Shown piece by piece: positions 1 to 10,027 of a stretch of 64,000 nt of DNA. This DNA is from Erwinia_E haradaeae_A. GTDB taxonomy: Bacteria > Pseudomonadota > Gammaproteobacteria > Enterobacterales > Enterobacteriaceae. The DNA lies in assembly GCF_900698965.1 (NCBI RefSeq), contig NZ_LR217725.1, forward strand, positions 310,001-374,000, read 5' to 3'. The notes under the pieces were generated by a model. That model made no database searches, had not been told where the DNA came from, and saw only the letters and a list, made by a program, of their open reading frames with translations. The number at the start of each line of letters is the position of its first letter. Positions within the stretch are counted from its first letter, which is position 1. Position numbers and translations under genes: made by a program.

Positions 1-1510
1 TATTGTAAAATCAGTATGCATTATACAATAATGGCAGAGCAAGAATAATAGTAATGTACGAATGCTGCAATAGAAAAATATCTGTATATCAATATCTACT
101 ACGCAGAAGCAGTAAAAAGTTTATATATCTGTTTTATACAGAGCGCTAATAAATGTATTAAAATTAGGCTCAGATCATTTACATTCCTCTCTAAATGCAT
201 TTATATTCCTCTTGAAATACAAGATCAGACTGCTTGATAGAGATATCATTGATCGGTTTGATTAACAAACAGCGTTGTCCTGTTAGTATAACTTAAAGTA
301 CAGGTTATAAATTATAATTTTATTGTTCTTCCGAGAACTAGTATCCATCAGGACTGTGTAAAGTGAGAGTCTTGTGTATAATATCTTGTAAGAGCACCTT
401 TAAGAAAAGAGCAGTCCTAGAATGGGAATACTGTAACAATCTATATAAAATCTATAGAAGAGATCATTTTGAACAAATGACCAATATGTCCTCTATGTCT
501 TGATTTGTAATCAAGATGATCTATGATGCCAAAATATGCTATGTTGATATATGCTGATGTTAGCAGTATACTTAAGTGTTGTATCAATAATCATGTACAG
601 TCTCTTGAATGTATTAGAACATGAGTAGCTACTCTTTACCTGAGAAGATAAATGGTGCAATCAATTCTTGCGTCACTTTTGAAGTGTATGTGACTTTTGA
701 AGTGTATGACAATTAGACCCCCCTGTAATAGCAAAATGCTTCATGTTCAACAGTCTAAAATTTTTTAGTGTCTTAATGTCACAAATAGCACTAATGGTAT
801 TATGCAAATTGAAGTAGTGATTAACTTTCTTCAAGGAAATTTTTAGGGCATGAACTGTACTAACTTTGCAAAAGCTAAAATTAGCAAAGTACGTTTTTAG
901 ACTATCAAAAGATAATAATCTAGTTATGCTAAATAAATCTATTTTAGAGATAGAGCTCATTTTAACAAAAACCAGTGACACTTTTTGGTCTGGTATAAAG
1001 AATCGGATTTCGTCAAGATTTGCCGCTGTTCTCTAATCATAAGAACATCTATTCAATATCTATAGATAAGTATATTTTGCCAGTGTCATTCTAATCCCGC
1101 ATTGGATAATACCAGCAAGGACGGGATATTCCATATTGCTTTTTAAATTTTACCAGTAATATTAGTTTCTGTCTGAGAATACTAAACCTGGACAGAATTA
1201 TCAGGAATCTCCTGAGTATTATTTCTTATATTTTATGCATAGAGGGTCATGGTATGGTCATGTTTTGATGATTTCAGTGCCCGATACCTAGGAAAGACAA
1301 AAGACCTATCATGATAAGAGTTTTTTATTAAAAATTGTAAAAATTTAGCTACTCGTATATATAGTATGTTACTATATAATCTGTAGTTTTTATCTAGATT
1401 TTTAAGATTTGATGTAATATGAAATATGGCCACTCAATAGTCACTGGATTGTGGTTATTCTTTACAAGAATTATCTGTTTGATCTTTACCTATATTATAG
1501 ATTACTCTTG
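1..1510. other. Non-coding stretch left of map
   Basis: No gene is recognisable here. Two minus-strand open frames (673-981 and 1233-1433) have no family motifs and no good ribosome binding site. In E. coli glnD lies directly downstream of map, so an eroded glnD would be expected here, but I could not align any GlnD segment. The stretch holds an 18-bp tandem duplication at 672-707. Confidence 0.6.
672..707. repeat. 18-bp tandem duplication
   Basis: Two adjacent 18-bp copies (672-689 and 690-707) differ at one base. It lies in non-coding DNA and resembles the other short direct duplications in this window. Confidence 0.85.
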
Positions 1511-2299
1511 TTAATGTGTAAATATTTGAGGGATGAGTTCATCTTTTCGTAGCGTCATAACCTCACATCCGTTATGGGTTACAAGAACGGTATGTTCATA
1601 TTGAGCAGATAAGCTAGAGTCTTTGGTTTTAACTGTCCATCCGTCCTTTAGAGTATAGACACCAGATTTCCCAGCATTAATCATGGGTTCAATAGTAAAT
1701 ACCATGCCTTCTTTTAATACTACACCGCCATCATCAGCATCATAATGCAGAACTTGAGGTTCTTCATGAAAACCTTTTCCAATACCGTGTCCACAGTACT
1801 CTCGTACTACTGAATAATGTTGTTTTTCAATAAATTTTTGAATCTCCGCACCGATAGTCCTCAGGCGAATACCAGGTTTAATGAGTTGTATAGCGAGATA
1901 GAGGCTGTCTTGTGTAATACGACAAAGGTGTTCACCTTGAAGAGTCGGCTGACCTACTATAAACATAGCAGAGGTATCACTATGGTAGTGATCTTTCAAC
2001 ACTGTGACGTCAATATTAACAATATCACCATTTTTTAAGATTTCACTCTGACTTGGAATTCCGTGACATACCACATCATTAACTGAGATACATACAGATT
2101 TTGGGTATCCCCTATAACCTAGGCATGCGGATACCGCATGTTGTTTTTTAGTAATGTGATCATTACATAGATGATCTAGTGTTTCTGTGTTAACGTTAGG
2201 AGCAACATGATCCTTGATCATTTCAAGAACTTCAGCAGCCAAACGACCAACTTCTCTCATTTTATGTATCTCTTCATGAGATTTAATTCTAATAGTCAT
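1511..2299 (-). CDS. map: Methionine aminopeptidase, type I
   Basis: Cytosolic metalloprotease that removes the initiator methionine from new proteins; essential in bacteria. The 262-residue product is full length (E. coli about 264). The five metal ligands are where the family has them: Asp97, Asp108, His171, Glu204 and Glu235, plus the substrate-contacting His79. The start has GGAG seven bases upstream. It faces away from rpsB, as in E. coli, but the next E. coli genes on this side, glnD and dapD, are not here; dapD lies at 36.8 kb. Nothing suggests decay. Confidence 0.97.
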   Translation of the reverse strand: MTIRIKSHEEIHKMREVGRLAAEVLEMIKDHVAPNVNTETLDHLCNDHITKKQHAVSACLGYRGYPKSVCISVNDVVCHGIPSQSEILKNGDIVNIDVTVLKDHYHSDTSAMFIVGQPTLQGEHLCRITQDSLYLAIQLIKPGIRLRTIGAEIQKFIEKQHYSVVREYCGHGIGKGFHEEPQVLHYDADDGGVVLKEGMVFTIEPMINAGKSGVYTLKDGWTVKTKDSSLSAQYEHTVLVTHNGCEVMTLRKDELIPQIFTH

Positions 2300-3309
2300 A
2301 AATGTCTCCGTATTAAATTAGAAGGATGACACCACTTGATACAAAATAGTACCATAGTAGAATACTGTCAATTATGGTAATTTAAAATAGGAGTCTTTGA
2401 ATCCTCTCTTAGATTCATAATAAATATAAACAATAAACATTAATATTTTTATACATAAAAGTATCTGATTAATCTCGCTTGCTCTATGTCAGGTATGATG
2501 CAAGGCATGCCATAATTCTAGAGTTATATGATCACCATCAATGGATTAGTCTTTGAATTGTATCTATTGTATCTACTGTATGATGTAGAGATCACAACTA
2601 ATATATCAATACATGTTCAAATACGATCCATGAACCAGATATTATATTGGTAGTAGAATTTGCCGCATACCCCAGTTAGATACGTTAGGTACTCTATCTT
2701 GAGGTACTCTATCTTGGTTAAGATGTATATATTAAAGCAAGCGATCACAATGTCACACACTATGCATCTTCATGCTGTACAATGCGTCTAACATCTCTCT
2801 CTAAATGAAATGCTAAACCAACTTTTAGTGTCGGTAAAACCGTATCTAATGATAGACACTTGTGCATATTACTGTGTGCTACATACAGCAGTCATGTTGC
2901 TTTCATATAGAGTACTTCGTATACGATAGTTATCGTAAATTTAGTTATAATAAATATTAGTAGGTATAAGAACTGTTCTTAATAATCTATATTATACTGC
3001 ATAAATCGCTCTATGTGTATCGCAAGATCTACATTTATTTCTTATCGCTTATGTTATTATGTTATGCTTTATTTTGTCGATAAGTACTTTTCATAAGCAG
3101 TAATCTAAACTGTCATAGATACTAGTACAATCAAATACAATACTGTAGATAATAGTATCTTACATTACGCACGTTTTGTTTGATGATGATTGAAGTTTAA
3201 TAGCGTCGACATGTAGTGAAAATGTAAACACGCAGTGTGATCGCGTCGCATTACACTAAATAGTGACAATGTTACAGTAAATTACACTATATGCACATGC
3301 AATCATTTA
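2300..3309. other. Long non-coding spacer between map and rpsB
   Basis: About 1 kb separates the divergent map and rpsB genes before the rpsB promoter region, several times what I recall for E. coli. No frame is recognisable. It contains an exact 15-bp tandem duplication at 2687-2716. The map promoter must lie here, but I could not single it out. Confidence 0.6.
2687..2716. repeat. 15-bp exact tandem duplication
   Basis: The 15-mer aggtactctatcttg occurs at 2687-2701 and again, identical and directly adjacent, at 2702-2716. It is in non-coding DNA. Confidence 0.9.
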
Positions 3310-3337
3310 TTGCTTGTGATTACTTATGTGATATAAA
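3310..3337 (+). promoter_or_regulatory. Candidate sigma-70 promoter of rpsB-tsf
   Basis: TTGCTT (3310-3315) and TATAAA (3332-3337) are 16 bases apart and followed by the GC-richer run agctacgcg, as is common at promoters of ribosomal-protein genes. It would give a leader of about 150 nt before rpsB. This rests on consensus matching by eye in an AT-rich region. Confidence 0.4.
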
Positions 3338-3397
3338 AGCTACGCGTACAGGATGCTCCGTGCTATCACAGATATTTACTGATGTAATTCTGAAGAG

Positions 3398-3428
3398 CCT
3401 ATTTAGTTTAAAGCTAATAGGTTTTTTT
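3398..3428 (+). promoter_or_regulatory. Hairpin plus T-tract in the rpsB leader
   Basis: CCTATT (3398-3403) pairs with AATAGG (3416-3421), with a short inner pairing, and is followed by seven T (3422-3428). It lies 67 bases before the rpsB start, downstream of the candidate promoter. In E. coli this leader contains the t44/tff RNA and mediates feedback control by S2. The structure could be the remnant of that leader or an attenuator. A terminator for map is unlikely, because map reads the other way. Confidence 0.5.
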
Positions 3429-3494
3429 ATTGGAGATGTGTAATTTTAACCACATATCAATATAATGAGTATTGTCTATTTTATAGAGGTAATT

Positions 3495-4181
3495 ATGGAA
3501 ACTATTTCTATGCATGAAATGCTACAAGCAGGGGTACACTTTGGTCACCAGACTCGATATTGGAATCCAAAAATGAAACCCTTTATTTTTGGGTCTCGCA
3601 ATAAGGTGCACATTATTAATCTTGAGAAAACTGTTCCCATGTTTAATGAAGCCTTATCTGAAATTACAAAGATCTCTACTCGTAAAGGTAAAATCTTGTT
3701 TGTTGGTACTAAGCGTGCGGCAAATCTCGCTATTAAGAAGCACGCTTTGAGCTGTGATCAATTTTTTGTTAATCACCGTTGGTTGGGGGGCATGCTGACT
3801 AACTGGAAAACAGTGCGTCAGTCTATTAAGCGGTTAAAAGAGTTAGAAATTCAGTCTCAGGATGGCACTTTTGAGAAGCTAACCAAAAAAGAAGCACTGA
3901 TTCGTATTGGTCAGTTAGCTAAGCTAGAAAATAGTTTAGGTGGGATTAAAGATATGGGTGGTCTGCCAGATGCACTCTTTGTTGTAGACGCTCATCATGA
4001 ACATATTGCCATTAAAGAAGCAAATAATTTAGGTATCTTAGTATTTTCGATTGTAGATACAAATTCTGATCCAGCTGGTGTGGATTTTGTCATTCCTGGA
4101 AATGACGATGCTATTCGTGCTATCAACTTATATCTTACAACAGTAGAAGCTACTATTCGTAAAGGGTTATCCAGAATATAA
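3495..4181 (+). CDS. rpsB: 30S ribosomal protein S2
   Basis: Structural protein of the small ribosomal subunit, needed for binding S1. From METISM onward it follows E. coli S2 almost without gaps (for example VHFGHQTRYWNPKMKPFIFG, residues 14-33). I start at 3495 rather than 3465 because E. coli S2 begins at the matching Met and AGAGG lies at 3485-3489. The product is 228 residues against 241: the acidic C-terminal tail of E. coli S2 is missing, a dispensable-looking truncation. It is followed by tsf, as in E. coli, and is probably co-transcribed and feedback-regulated through its leader. Confidence 0.97.
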   Translation: METISMHEMLQAGVHFGHQTRYWNPKMKPFIFGSRNKVHIINLEKTVPMFNEALSEITKISTRKGKILFVGTKRAANLAIKKHALSCDQFFVNHRWLGGMLTNWKTVRQSIKRLKELEIQSQDGTFEKLTKKEALIRIGQLAKLENSLGGIKDMGGLPDALFVVDAHHEHIAIKEANNLGILVFSIVDTNSDPAGVDFVIPGNDDAIRAINLYLTTVEATIRKGLSRI

Positions 4182-4491
4182 TTGAGGCAAAAATAAAATC
4201 TAAATAACTGTTGCGCTATTATTTTAATGTACTAGATATATTTTATCTCTCGATAAGTAATGATAAGTAAAGTAAATAGTGATTTATGAGGGAATAGTTA
4301 TTATAAAATTATTTATGAGGGGATAGCTATTATGATGCAATGATCTCAAGAGGTCTTGAGATTTTGACTTTTCCTGGTAGTTATTATATAATTCTTTAAT
4401 GAAGGAATTAGTATGTTTTTCAGGCATGCTGTGATGTATTGCATACACGCACGTATGATGAATGTGATGCGGGTTAATCTAGGAGAAAAGC
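4182..4491. other. rpsB-tsf spacer with imperfect 29-bp duplication
   Basis: This 310-bp spacer has no gene. The segment from 4282 (atttatgagg...) is repeated imperfectly from 4311, a period of 29 bp. A GA/TC-rich pairing near 4343-4360 is too weak to call a terminator. Confidence 0.6.
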
Positions 4492-5346
4492 ATGGTTAGG
4501 ATTACTGCTGCTCTAGTAAAAGATTTACGAGAACGCACCGGCGCAGGTATTATGGATTGTAAAAAAGTGCTCACTGATGCGCATGGTGATATCGATTTAG
4601 CCATAAAATATATGCGTCAAGCGGGTATCATTAAAGGAGCAAAAAAGGCGAACAATATAGCTGCAGAAGGTGTAGTTAGAGGTAAAATCATAGGGAATTA
4701 TGGTGTCATGCTAGAGATTAACTGTCAGACAGATTTTGTAGTTAAGGCTACTAGTTTTCAACTATTTGCTGATAAAGTACTTGACGCTGCTGTTTTAGGT
4801 AAGGTAATGGATATCAAAAAACTAGAAGAGCGGTTTCAGGAGGAGCGCATGTCTTTAATTTCTCACTTTGGTGAAAATATTAATATTCGACGCATAGCTT
4901 CTTTAGAAGGTGCAGTCTTAGGACAATATTTACATGGTGAACGTATTGGTGTGTTAGTTTCTCTGACTAGAGCAAGCGCAGGCCTTGCGAAAAAAATTGC
5001 TATGCATATTGCAGCAAGCAAGCCTGAATTTATTACACCAGAAGATGTATCATCTGGAGTTTTAGAAAAAGAGTACCAGATTCAATTAGCGATTGCAATG
5101 AAATCCGGAAAACCTAAAGAGATCGCTAAACAAATAGTTACAGGTAGGATGAAAAAATTTATTCGAGAAATATCTCTAACTAGTCAACCATTTATTTTAG
5201 ATTCAAATAAAGATGTCAGCCAATACCTTGCAGAAGAGCATGCTGTTGTTAATAATTTTATACGATTTGAGGTAGGTGAGGGGATCAAGAAAAACATATT
5301 AAATTTTGCAACAGAAGTTTCAGAATTAATTCAAGTCACAAAATAG
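4492..5346 (+). CDS. tsf: Translation elongation factor Ts
   Basis: Guanine-nucleotide exchange factor that recycles EF-Tu; cytosolic and essential. The 284-residue product matches E. coli EF-Ts (283) throughout: an N-terminal UBA-like domain with RTGAGIMDCKK (15-25), then the core with the EF-Tu-contacting TDFV motif (80-83), and a conserved C-terminal region. The start is supported by AGGAG at 4481-4485. It follows rpsB in the usual enteric order. No sign of decay. Confidence 0.97.
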   Translation: MVRITAALVKDLRERTGAGIMDCKKVLTDAHGDIDLAIKYMRQAGIIKGAKKANNIAAEGVVRGKIIGNYGVMLEINCQTDFVVKATSFQLFADKVLDAAVLGKVMDIKKLEERFQEERMSLISHFGENINIRRIASLEGAVLGQYLHGERIGVLVSLTRASAGLAKKIAMHIAASKPEFITPEDVSSGVLEKEYQIQLAIAMKSGKPKEIAKQIVTGRMKKFIREISLTSQPFILDSNKDVSQYLAEEHAVVNNFIRFEVGEGIKKNILNFATEVSELIQVTK

Positions 5347-5449
5347 TTTCACGAGAATCATCATTGAGATTAGATCGTTGATTTTTAAATCTAACTATTC
5401 AATAACAATCTCATCTTCACTACACATCATTCCCTGAGATTTTAAAGAT

Positions 5450-5471
5450 AATTCTAGTAAAACCTAGAATT
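5450..5471. repeat. Small inverted repeat upstream of pyrH
   Basis: AATTCTAG (5450-5457) and CTAGAATT (5464-5471) form a perfect 8-bp stem with a 6-base loop, 31 bases before pyrH. No T-tract follows, so it does not look like a normal intrinsic terminator. It may be an mRNA processing or stabilising element in the tsf-pyrH spacer, or chance. Confidence 0.4.
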
Positions 5472-5502
5472 CCTGATTACAGATATCGTCTAGGACACGA
5501 CT

Positions 5503-6228
5503 ATGGCGACCTATATAAAACCTGTATATCAACGTATCCTGCTAAAGTTAAGCGGTGAGGCATTTCAAGGTCCTGAGGGTTTTGGAATCAATGCTGGTGC
5601 ATTAAATCGTATGGCAATAGAAGTTAAAGAGTTAGTAGCATTAGGTATTCAGGTAGGTATAGTTATCGGCGGTGGTAATTTATTTCGGGGATCCGGTTTA
5701 GCACGAGCTGGCATGAATCGTGTAGTAGGTGATCAAATGGGAATGCTAGCAACAGTAATGAATGGTTTGGCAATGCGAGACGCTATGTGTCGTGCTTATA
5801 TGAAGGTTACGCTCATGTCCGCGATCCCTCTGAATGGTGTTTGCGATACGTATTGCTGGGACAAGGCTAATAGTCTGTTACAGAAAAATCACGTAGTTAT
5901 TTTTTCAGCAGGTATTGGTAACCCATTGTTTACTACTGATTCTGCCGCTTGTTTGCGTGGTATTGAAATTAAGGCCAATGCAGTACTTAAGGCTACTAAA
6001 GTAGATGGTGTTTATTCTGCTGATCCAAACAGCTATCCGGAGGCAGTTTTATATGAAAAACTCACTTACTCAGAAGTACTAAGCAGTGCCCTAAAAGTAA
6101 TGGATTTAGCAGCTTTTACCTTAGCGCGTGATCATGGACTACCCATTCGTGTATTTAATATGAACAAGCCAGGAGCTCTACGTCGTATACTTATGGGCAA
6201 CAAAGAAGGCACTCTAATCACAAATTAA
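5503..6228 (+). CDS. pyrH: UMP kinase
   Basis: Phosphorylates UMP to UDP with ATP in pyrimidine nucleotide synthesis; a hexameric amino-acid-kinase-fold enzyme distinct from eukaryotic UMP/CMP kinases. At 241 residues it equals E. coli PyrH. The glycine-rich phosphate loops are visible (LKLSGEA, residues 14-20; IGGGNLFRG, 55-63), as are VGDQMGMLAT and KVDGVYSADP. AGGA at 5492-5495 supports the start. It lies in the conserved tsf-pyrH-frr-dxr order. Confidence 0.97.
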   Translation: MATYIKPVYQRILLKLSGEAFQGPEGFGINAGALNRMAIEVKELVALGIQVGIVIGGGNLFRGSGLARAGMNRVVGDQMGMLATVMNGLAMRDAMCRAYMKVTLMSAIPLNGVCDTYCWDKANSLLQKNHVVIFSAGIGNPLFTTDSAACLRGIEIKANAVLKATKVDGVYSADPNSYPEAVLYEKLTYSEVLSSALKVMDLAAFTLARDHGLPIRVFNMNKPGALRRILMGNKEGTLITN

Positions 6229-6363
6229 TTTTTATTTAATATACATACATAACGAGCATTAAGGTAGGCACTGCCAATCTAATGAGAGTGATACGTCACT
6301 GACAGATTGTGTTTGCAGTTCCTGAACATAGCGGTAATATAAATAGACTTTAAGGTTTTCAGA

Positions 6364-6921
6364 GTGATTAATGATATTCAGCATAACGTCGAAATACGCA
6401 TGAAAAAATGCGTGGAAGTGTTTATACAAAATATTAGAAAAATTCGTACCGGGCGTGCATCGGCATCTATACTTGACGGTATCGTCATTGATTATTACGG
6501 GTCGCCCTCCCCCTTATCTCAATTAAGTAATATTACTGTAGAAAACTCCTGTACATTAAAGATCAATATATTTGATCGATCTATCATTTCTTTAGTTGAA
6601 AAAGCAATCATAACTTCAGGCTTAGGTCTTAACCCGCAGACAGTAGGCATAGATATCCGCGTTCAGTTACCAGCGCTAACCGAAGAGCGTCGACATAAGC
6701 TGATTAAACTAGCACGTAGTGAATCTGAGCAGGGGAAAATTTCGATTCGTAATATACGGCGTGATGCCAATGATAACATTAAGCTGCTTTTAAAACAGAA
6801 AAAAATTAGTTCGGAACAGGATCGGCGCGCACAAGAACTAGTACAGAAAATCACTGATCTTTTTATTAAAAAGATAGATAGAATTCTGTTAGATAAAGAG
6901 AAGGATATATTAGATTTTTAA
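6364..6921 (+). CDS. frr: Ribosome recycling factor
   Basis: Works with EF-G to split the post-termination ribosome complex. The 185-residue product has the same length as E. coli RRF. The L-shaped protein's first helix (VEIRMKKCVEVF), the KIRTGRAS motif and the C-terminal helical bundle (IRNIRRDAND) are all conserved. The start codon is GTG, chosen because MINDIQ aligns with the E. coli start MISDIR and an AAGG lies about 10 bases upstream. Confidence 0.96.
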   Translation: MINDIQHNVEIRMKKCVEVFIQNIRKIRTGRASASILDGIVIDYYGSPSPLSQLSNITVENSCTLKINIFDRSIISLVEKAIITSGLGLNPQTVGIDIRVQLPALTEERRHKLIKLARSESEQGKISIRNIRRDANDNIKLLLKQKKISSEQDRRAQELVQKITDLFIKKIDRILLDKEKDILDF

Positions 6922-7031
6922 AATTTTTAGCACAGTAGTTATGTGTTGGTACTATGTAAAATATTCCAAATTAGACTAACTATCCGTTTTTTTGCAATAA
7001 CGACTGTGTTTGGATTATACTAAGTAAACGT

Positions 7032-8246
7032 ATGAAGCAATTAACGATCCTTGGTTCAACTGGCTCTATCGGTAGTAGCACACTATCTGTAGTTCGAGAA
7101 AATCGTAAGCTATTTACCGTCAAAGCTTTAGTAGCTAGACGAAATGTGGAAGGGATGATGCGGCAATGCTTAGAATTTCGTCCGGATTTCGCTGTTATGC
7201 TAGATGCAAAAGCTGCGTGTGAATTACGATTTCAATTGCATTATCTTCATATTGCCACTGAGGTATTACATGGTCACCAGGCCATTTGTGATATGGCTGC
7301 TTTGGATGATGTTGATCAGGTGGTTTCTGCAATTGTAGGAGTAGCAGGGTTGCTGCCTACTTTATCTGCTATTCAGGCTGGTAAACAAGTTTTGCTGGCT
7401 AATAAAGAATCATTAGTAACATGTGGTCGACTTTTTCTAGAGGCGGTCATCTCCTCTCAGGCTCAGATTGTACCTATCGATAGTGAGCATAACGCCATTT
7501 TCCAAAGCTTACCCGCATCTTTACAGACTCAGTTAGGGTTTGGTGTTCTAGAGGATAACGGTATTGAGAGTATTATTCTTACAGGATCAGGAGGTCCATT
7601 TCGCGACACCCCCTTATCGAAGTTGCGTGATATGACACCAGATCAAGCATGTTCCCATCCAAATTGGTTGATGGGGCGTAAAATATCTGTTGATTCAGCT
7701 ACTATGATGAATAAAGGTTTAGAATACATTGAGGCAAGATGGCTCTTTAATGCTTCTGATAAGCAGATAGAAGTGATTATCCATCCACAATCTATTATAC
7801 ACTCCATGGTTCGTTATTTGGATGGTGGTATAACGGCACAGCTGAGCGTTCCGGATATGCGATCATCCATTGCTTATGGTATGGGATGGCCTCAGCGAGT
7901 GAGTTCAGGAGCTCCAAGGCTGAATTTTCATCATATTTCAGCAATGACTTTTTTAGAACCTGATTATGTTCGCTATCCTTGTCTTAAGCTCGCTATTCAG
8001 GCCAGTCAATCGGGACAGGCAGCTACTACGATATTGAACGCCTCTAATGAGGTTGCAGTAGCAGCATTTTTAGCATCAGGAATAGCTTTTACTGATATTA
8101 TTTCACTGAATTCTGCAGTTTTAGACACTTTGTCTTATTGTGAACCGGATAGCGTTGATGCGGTACTTGCTATTGATAGTGAAGCGAGATCTATAGCATG
8201 GGAGATATTACCACGCTTGAGCGGAAAACGATCTATGATAATTTAA
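7032..8246 (+). CDS. dxr: 1-deoxy-D-xylulose 5-phosphate reductoisomerase
   Basis: Converts DXP to 2-C-methyl-D-erythritol 4-phosphate with NADPH, the committed step of the MEP isoprenoid pathway. The 404-residue product has the NADPH-binding GSTGSIG (residues 8-14), LANKESLV (122-129) and the metal/substrate ligands Asp150, Glu152 and Glu231 in PIDSEHNAIFQSL and NKGLEYIEA. It feeds uppS immediately downstream, so the two neighbours belong to one route to undecaprenyl phosphate. It is a few residues longer than E. coli Dxr at the C terminus. Confidence 0.97.
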   Translation: MKQLTILGSTGSIGSSTLSVVRENRKLFTVKALVARRNVEGMMRQCLEFRPDFAVMLDAKAACELRFQLHYLHIATEVLHGHQAICDMAALDDVDQVVSAIVGVAGLLPTLSAIQAGKQVLLANKESLVTCGRLFLEAVISSQAQIVPIDSEHNAIFQSLPASLQTQLGFGVLEDNGIESIILTGSGGPFRDTPLSKLRDMTPDQACSHPNWLMGRKISVDSATMMNKGLEYIEARWLFNASDKQIEVIIHPQSIIHSMVRYLDGGITAQLSVPDMRSSIAYGMGWPQRVSSGAPRLNFHHISAMTFLEPDYVRYPCLKLAIQASQSGQAATTILNASNEVAVAAFLASGIAFTDIISLNSAVLDTLSYCEPDSVDAVLAIDSEARSIAWEILPRLSGKRSMII

Positions 8247-8387
8247 CTTACGATTATTTATGAATTTTAACTCGTATTGTATTAATAGTTTTTATAAAAT
8301 TATGCATTATATTATGCTAGCTTAGCTTTAATAAAGCAAGATTTTTAGAAGTTATAAAATTCTGAATTAAGGGAAGCATGACGTGTG

Positions 8388-9137
8388 ATGTCATCCGAAG
8401 ATCAATTGCAATACAAGAACCAGCAGATGCATATGGTTAAGCCCCGTCATGTAGCAATTATTATGGATGGTAATGGTCGCTGGGCAAAAAAACAAGGAAA
8501 ATTACGCATGTCTGGTCATCAGGCAGGCGCTGAATCTGTACGGCGTGCTGTTAGTTATGCTGTAAGTTACCAATTGGATGCACTAACGTTATATGCGTTT
8601 AGCAGTGACAATTGGAATCGTCCTAGTCAGGAAGTGATAGCGTTATTAGAGTTATTTGTGTTAGTTCTTGATACAGAAGTTAAAAATTTACACAAACATA
8701 ATATTCGCTTGAATATTATTGGAGACACTACCCGTTTTAGTCATCGCTTGCAAGATTGTATCCGCTGTGCGGAAGAAAAAACTCAAAATAATCAAGGTTT
8801 AATACTAAATATTGCTGCTAATTATGGCGGGCGCTGGGATATCATTCATGGAGTGCGGACGTTGGCCGAAAAAGTGCAAGATGGTCTTCTGCGTCCAGAT
8901 GAAATTGAAGAAAAAACATTAAGCGCACATTTATGCTTAAGTACGATGGTACCTGTTGATCTTGTAATCAGGACCGGAGGAGAATATCGTATTAGTAATT
9001 TTCTATTATGGCAAGTGGCTTATGCAGAATTTTGGTTTACAGACACACTGTGGCCTGATTTTGATAAGGACGTTTTTAAAGGTGCGCTCAATGCATTTGC
9101 AAAACGAGAGCGTAGATTTGGTGGCGCCACTCTTTAA
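8388..9137 (+). CDS. uppS: Undecaprenyl diphosphate synthase
   Basis: Cis-prenyltransferase that extends farnesyl diphosphate with eight isopentenyl units to C55-PP, the lipid carrier for peptidoglycan and O-antigen synthesis. The catalytic Asp lies in IIMDGNGRWA (Asp27 from this start); SSDNWNRP and the IRTGGEYRISNFLLWQ block, which includes conserved diphosphate-binding residues, are intact. I prefer the ATG at 8388 over the overlapping GTG at 8385; AAGGGA at 8369-8374 serves either. Length 249, close to E. coli (253). It sits between dxr and cdsA as in E. coli. Confidence 0.96.
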   Translation: MSSEDQLQYKNQQMHMVKPRHVAIIMDGNGRWAKKQGKLRMSGHQAGAESVRRAVSYAVSYQLDALTLYAFSSDNWNRPSQEVIALLELFVLVLDTEVKNLHKHNIRLNIIGDTTRFSHRLQDCIRCAEEKTQNNQGLILNIAANYGGRWDIIHGVRTLAEKVQDGLLRPDEIEEKTLSAHLCLSTMVPVDLVIRTGGEYRISNFLLWQVAYAEFWFTDTLWPDFDKDVFKGALNAFAKRERRFGGATL

Positions 9138-9163
9138 ATGTTGATAAGAACTGAGGCGGTAGG

Positions 9164-10027
9164 ATGTTACGAATGAGATGTATCACCTCACTAATATTTA
9201 TTCCAATTATTATTGGAGCAATATTTTACCTACCTATCTTGGCATTTGGTATCATTATATTTTTAATAAGCATGTTAGCTGCATGGGAATGGTGTCCTTT
9301 GGCGGGCTTATCTCTTTTTTATCATCGAGTGTTGTTCATACTGTTATGTGGGTTAATGTTATGTATTAGTACTTTGGATATGCTATCTGGTAATTCTCTG
9401 GAGCGGATACATTGGTTGCGCATCCCTGATGTGCTATGGGTTGCAATATGGTGGTGGATATTGGTATTACCTTTAGTAATATTTTACCCTTCCTCAGCCT
9501 TTTTGTGGAGAACTTCACGAATTTTAGCTATTTTATTTGGTTTATTAACTATTTGGTCGTTTTTTTGTGGTATGCTAATGATTCGTCAGTATCACTATCA
9601 ATTAGATCATGCTGTCGGCGCGTGGCGCCTCCTATATTTATTAATATTAGTTTGGGGGGTAGATTCTGGCTCTTATCTATTTGGAAAGGTTTTTGGAAGG
9701 CATCAATTAGTGCCAAAAATTTCATCAGGAAAAACCTGGGAAGGCTTATTAGGTGGACTGCTTAGCTCGTATGTGATTTTTTTTCTATTTAGCCGACTAA
9801 CAGTATTGCATATATCACCGATAAGCCTGTTGTTATGTTCGATATTAACTGTGCTTGCTTCTGTTCTGGGTGATTTAAGCGAAAGCATTTTTAAACGTAC
9901 AGTTGGTATCAAAGATAGCGGAAACTTAATCCCTGGACATGGTGGTATACTAGATCGTATTGATAGCCTAAGTGCTGCAGCTCCAGTTTTTGCTAGTCTG
10001 CAGTTGATTATTGCAGGTACTATCTAA
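9164..10027 (+). CDS. cdsA: Phosphatidate cytidylyltransferase
   Basis: Inner-membrane enzyme that makes CDP-diacylglycerol from phosphatidate and CTP, the branch point of phospholipid synthesis. The 287 residues include several hydrophobic membrane segments, VDSGSYLFGK (166-175), and the complete CDP-DAG signature from Ser241 to Arg265 (SIFKR...KDSGNLIPGHGG...DR). The last 25 bases of the gene, stop codon included, are duplicated in tandem just downstream (10028-10052). The duplication lies after the stop and so does not change the protein. The next E. coli gene, rseP, is missing. Confidence 0.96.
   Translation: MLRMRCITSLIFIPIIIGAIFYLPILAFGIIIFLISMLAAWEWCPLAGLSLFYHRVLFILLCGLMLCISTLDMLSGNSLERIHWLRIPDVLWVAIWWWILVLPLVIFYPSSAFLWRTSRILAILFGLLTIWSFFCGMLMIRQYHYQLDHAVGAWRLLYLLILVWGVDSGSYLFGKVFGRHQLVPKISSGKTWEGLLGGLLSSYVIFFLFSRLTVLHISPISLLLCSILTVLASVLGDLSESIFKRTVGIKDSGNLIPGHGGILDRIDSLSAAAPVFASLQLIIAGTI

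Noticed and set aside
673..981. A 102-codon open frame on the minus strand
   Set aside because: No family motif, an unusual composition, no ribosome binding site, and it overlaps the 18-bp tandem duplication. Chance frame in AT-rich DNA.
1233..1433. A 66-codon minus-strand frame beside map
   Set aside because: No recognisable domain; no match to the N terminus of GlnD, which would be expected here.
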